Made by a program: the position numbers and the translations under genes. Under the pieces are notes generated by a model. That model ran no database searches, was not told where the DNA came from, and saw only the letters and a list, made by a program, of their open reading frames with translations. From assembly GCA_031288815.1 (NCBI GenBank), contig JAITQR010000154.1, forward strand, positions 1 through 5,427: 5,427 nt of DNA, read 5' to 3'. This stretch comes from Treponema sp. Its GTDB lineage: Bacteria; Spirochaetota; Spirochaetia; Treponematales; Breznakiellaceae. This document shows positions 3,486-5,427 of the stretch, piece by piece (position 1 is the first letter of the stretch; each line of letters begins with the position of its first letter).

Positions 3486-5427
3486 ATGAAGTGGGAAAAA
3501 AGGGGTGTTCCCCAGGAAATGGTGAAGGAACTGGCCGCCCGGTACGGCTGCAACGCCCTTACCGCGTCAATACTCCTGCGCCGGGGAATCACCGGCGGCG
3601 GGGAGATACAGTACTTTCTCGAAGACGATCCCCGCTATATCAGGAACCCCTTTGAGCTTCCCGGCATGGAAGACGCGGTGGATCGGATTCTCGCCGCCAA
3701 GGAAGAGGGGGAAAAGGTGCTGGTCTACGGGGATCGGGACGTGGACGGCATTACCAGCACGGCCCTGGTAACCGGATACCTGGCCGAGCTGGGGCTGGAT
3801 GCAAGCTGGCGCCTGCCCCAGGGGGACGATCCCTACGGCCTGTCGATCAAGGCGGTGGAGGAATTCGCCGCCGCTTACGGTACCCTTATCATCACCGTGG
3901 ACTGCGGAATCTCCAACATCGCCGAGGTGGCCCGGGCCAGGGAACTGGGGCTGGATGTGATCGTTACGGATCACCACAACCCCCAGGAGGAACTCCCCGA
4001 GGCCCTGAGCATCGTAAATCCCAAACTGAAGCCTCCCCAGGAGGACGGGCGGCGGGGCCTCCGGCAGGCCTACCCTTTCCGGGATCTTTCCGGCTGCGGG
4101 GTAGCCTACAAGCTGGTCTCCGCCCTGCGTTTCGCCAAACGGAGCGAACTCTACGGGCAGGATATCTGCCTCCTCAACGCCCGGCCCCTGAACGACTCCT
4201 GGCTTGTGGAGATCCTCAAGACCCGGAACCTGGCGGTAATCGAAAAGCTCAGCGAGACCCTGGTTCCCGGCATGGTAAAGATCTCCGATACCCGGATTCC
4301 CTCTTTCCTGGAAGGCCAGCAGATCCTCGCCTGGGACGCTCCCCTGCAAAAGAAGATCTTCTCCCGGATCTTCGGCAAGGGGGTGGAGATCGCCATGCTG
4401 GACATTGCCCCGGAGATCGGCAAGGAGATCCCCCAGACCATGGGGAAAAGCCTCCTCAGACTCAGGGAAATGTCCCGGATTGCCCGCTATTCCAGCGGCG
4501 AATTCACCGAACTCGACCTGTTCTTCAGCCTTTTTACCTCGTTTATCCGCAAGCGGGAGAAGCACTTCCGGGCGGAGGACGAGGCGGATCTCCAGCTTGC
4601 CGCCCTGGGAACCATCGCGGACATCATGCCCCTGAAAGATGAAAACCGGATCATCGTCCGGGGAGGCATTGAATCCCTCAAAACAAAACCCCGGCCGGGC
4701 ATTGAAAACCTGCTCTTCAAACTCGACATGGCCGGCAAACGTTTCGAGACCAGGGATATTTCCTGGCAGCTCTGCCCGGCGATCAACGCCGCGGGCCGCA
4801 TGGGAAAACCGGAGATCGCGGTGAATCTGCTGCTGGAAGAAGATCCGGCGGCGCGGGATCGTCTTGCCGGGGAGCTTCTCGCCCTGAACAGCGAGCGGAA
4901 GGATCTGGGGGAAAAAACCTGGAAGGTCGCCGAGGCCCTGGCCGAGCAAAACCTCCCCCTCTACGGGGGAAAGCTTGCCTTTGCCTACGGGGAGGATATT
5001 GTCCGGGGGGTAACGGGCCTTATGGCCACCCGGCTGGCAAAGCGCTTCAACGTGCCGGCCCTGGTGGTTTCCTTTATGGGGGATACGGTCTCCGGTTCCC
5101 TCCGCTCCGTTAGAGGCTACGATCTCCGCCTCCTCCTGGAGCAGTGCGCGGATCTCTTCCTCGACTGGGGAGGGCACGACTACGCCGCGGGTTTCAGCAT
5201 GAAAAGCTCGAACTGGGACGCTTTTCTTGAGAGGGTAAAAACGGCGGCGGCTAATATTGAGCCCCCCAGGGAGGAGGACAGGGAAACGGTACAGGTGGAC
5301 GCCTACCTCCCCCATAACTACCTTGACCCGGATGAGATCTTCAAGGTGGTGGATCGTTTTGCCCCCTCCGGGGAGGAGAACGAACCCCTGATCTTCCAGG
5401 CCGAGGGCCTGCGGGTGGCGGATCTGG
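3486..5427 (+). CDS. recJ: Single-stranded-DNA-specific exonuclease RecJ with a large internal insertion (partial)
   Basis: The first 647 residues of RecJ; the frame is open at the right edge. RecJ is a Mn/Mg-dependent 5'-3' single-strand exonuclease that resects ends for RecFOR repair and works in mismatch and base-excision repair. DHH core motifs: YGDRDVDGITST (81-92, DxDxDG), TVDCGIS (137-143), VTDHHNP (160-166) and SGCGVAYKL (202-210), then LGTIADIMPLKDENR (374-388). DHHA1-type motifs: INAAGRMG (433-440), VRGVTGLMATRLAKRFNVPA (506-525), SGSLRSVRGYDL (536-547) and WGGHDYAAGF (561-570). A C-terminal OB-fold starts at about 601, with FAPSGEENEPLIF (625-637) in place of the usual PFGxGNPEPxF. 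Oddities: about 168 residues separate SGCGVAYKL from the LGTIAD motif, against a few tens in ordinary RecJ; and the His usual just before the GVxGxxAxR motif is V506. ATG 3486 follows the phosphorylase by 15 bases. The metal-binding Asp/His motifs are intact, so nuclease activity is expected. Confidence 0.93.
   Translation, partial: MKWEKRGVPQEMVKELAARYGCNALTASILLRRGITGGGEIQYFLEDDPRYIRNPFELPGMEDAVDRILAAKEEGEKVLVYGDRDVDGITSTALVTGYLAELGLDASWRLPQGDDPYGLSIKAVEEFAAAYGTLIITVDCGISNIAEVARARELGLDVIVTDHHNPQEELPEALSIVNPKLKPPQEDGRRGLRQAYPFRDLSGCGVAYKLVSALRFAKRSELYGQDICLLNARPLNDSWLVEILKTRNLAVIEKLSETLVPGMVKISDTRIPSFLEGQQILAWDAPLQKKIFSRIFGKGVEIAMLDIAPEIGKEIPQTMGKSLLRLREMSRIARYSSGEFTELDLFFSLFTSFIRKREKHFRAEDEADLQLAALGTIADIMPLKDENRIIVRGGIESLKTKPRPGIENLLFKLDMAGKRFETRDISWQLCPAINAAGRMGKPEIAVNLLLEEDPAARDRLAGELLALNSERKDLGEKTWKVAEALAEQNLPLYGGKLAFAYGEDIVRGVTGLMATRLAKRFNVPALVVSFMGDTVSGSLRSVRGYDLRLLLEQCADLFLDWGGHDYAAGFSMKSSNWDAFLERVKTAAANIEPPREEDRETVQVDAYLPHNYLDPDEIFKVVDRFAPSGEENEPLIFQAEGLRVADL
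4161..4553 (+). other. RecJ insertion resembling a degenerate DnaQ-like (DEDD) exonuclease domain
   Basis: Residues about 226-356 of RecJ lie between two conserved DHH motifs. Collinear features recall DnaQ-type exonucleases. DICLLNARPLN (226-236) sits where the first beta strand with DxE is expected. LVEILK (240-245) resembles the IIEIGAV strand. LSETLVPG (255-262) resembles the STLVNPG strand. AWDAPLQKKIF (282-292) aligns without gaps with the AHNAxFDxxFL helix. AMLDIAPEI (303-311) and KSLLRLREMSRI (321-332) resemble the DTLxLAR and xLxxLAxxLGI stretches. ELDLFFSLFTSFI (342-354) resembles the ExoIII helix. The catalytic acids are missing: NAR replaces DxE and Q288 replaces the Asp of the second motif. 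So if the fold is right, the domain is probably non-catalytic and may bind DNA or a partner. This is an inference by eye from weak similarity. Confidence 0.4.

Noticed and set aside
3567..5315. A 582-codon open frame on the minus strand opposite recJ
   Set aside because: recJ on the plus strand has all its catalytic motifs in order. The antisense translation is rich in Gly/Pro/His/Arg with no recognisable family, as expected when GC-rich codons are read backwards. No ribosome site or promoter is visible near its start.

Overview
The window holds five protein-coding genes and one regulatory spacer. A TonB-dependent outer-membrane receptor reads leftward (749 to the left edge, C-terminal part missing). 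Four genes read rightward: a DUF454/YbaN-family membrane protein (921-1355), recO (1386-2144), a pyrimidine-nucleoside phosphorylase (2160-3470) and recJ (3486 to the right edge, C-terminal end missing). I see no RNA genes, mobile elements or CRISPR arrays.

The receptor has a signal peptide, a TonB box and a plug domain, so the host has an outer membrane. The coding DNA is visibly GC-rich, with many GGCC/CCGG-type codons and frequent GTG starts, while the 770-900 spacer is AT-rich. The RecJ has a large internal insertion. From the overall look of these proteins I would guess a GC-rich spirochaete (Treponema/Spirochaeta relatives), but the window has no decisive taxonomic marker and this guess is weak.

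Layout: the spacer at about 750-920 is a divergent control region. Rightward it carries a good sigma70-type promoter (TTGACA, 17 bp, TATTCT) ahead of the DUF454 gene. Leftward it carries a weaker promoter for the receptor, followed by a large inverted repeat over the likely receptor transcription start. A 14-bp perfect palindrome lies between the two -35 boxes. The four rightward genes are separated by only 15-30 bases and probably form one operon. A second promoter (GTGACA, 17 bp, TGTTATGAT) overlaps the DUF454 stop codon and ends 5 bases before the recO ATG. recO has no visible Shine-Dalgarno sequence, so its transcript may be leaderless.

Function: RecO and RecJ both belong to the RecFOR recombinational repair route. 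RecJ resects 5' ends, and RecO with RecR loads RecA on SSB-coated single strands. The phosphorylase between them salvages pyrimidine nucleosides, so the cluster joins DNA end processing with nucleoside turnover. The most unusual feature is an insertion of about 130-150 residues inside the RecJ catalytic core, between the DHH motifs. Its sequence runs collinear with DnaQ-type (DEDD) 3'-5' exonuclease motifs, but the catalytic acids appear to be lost.
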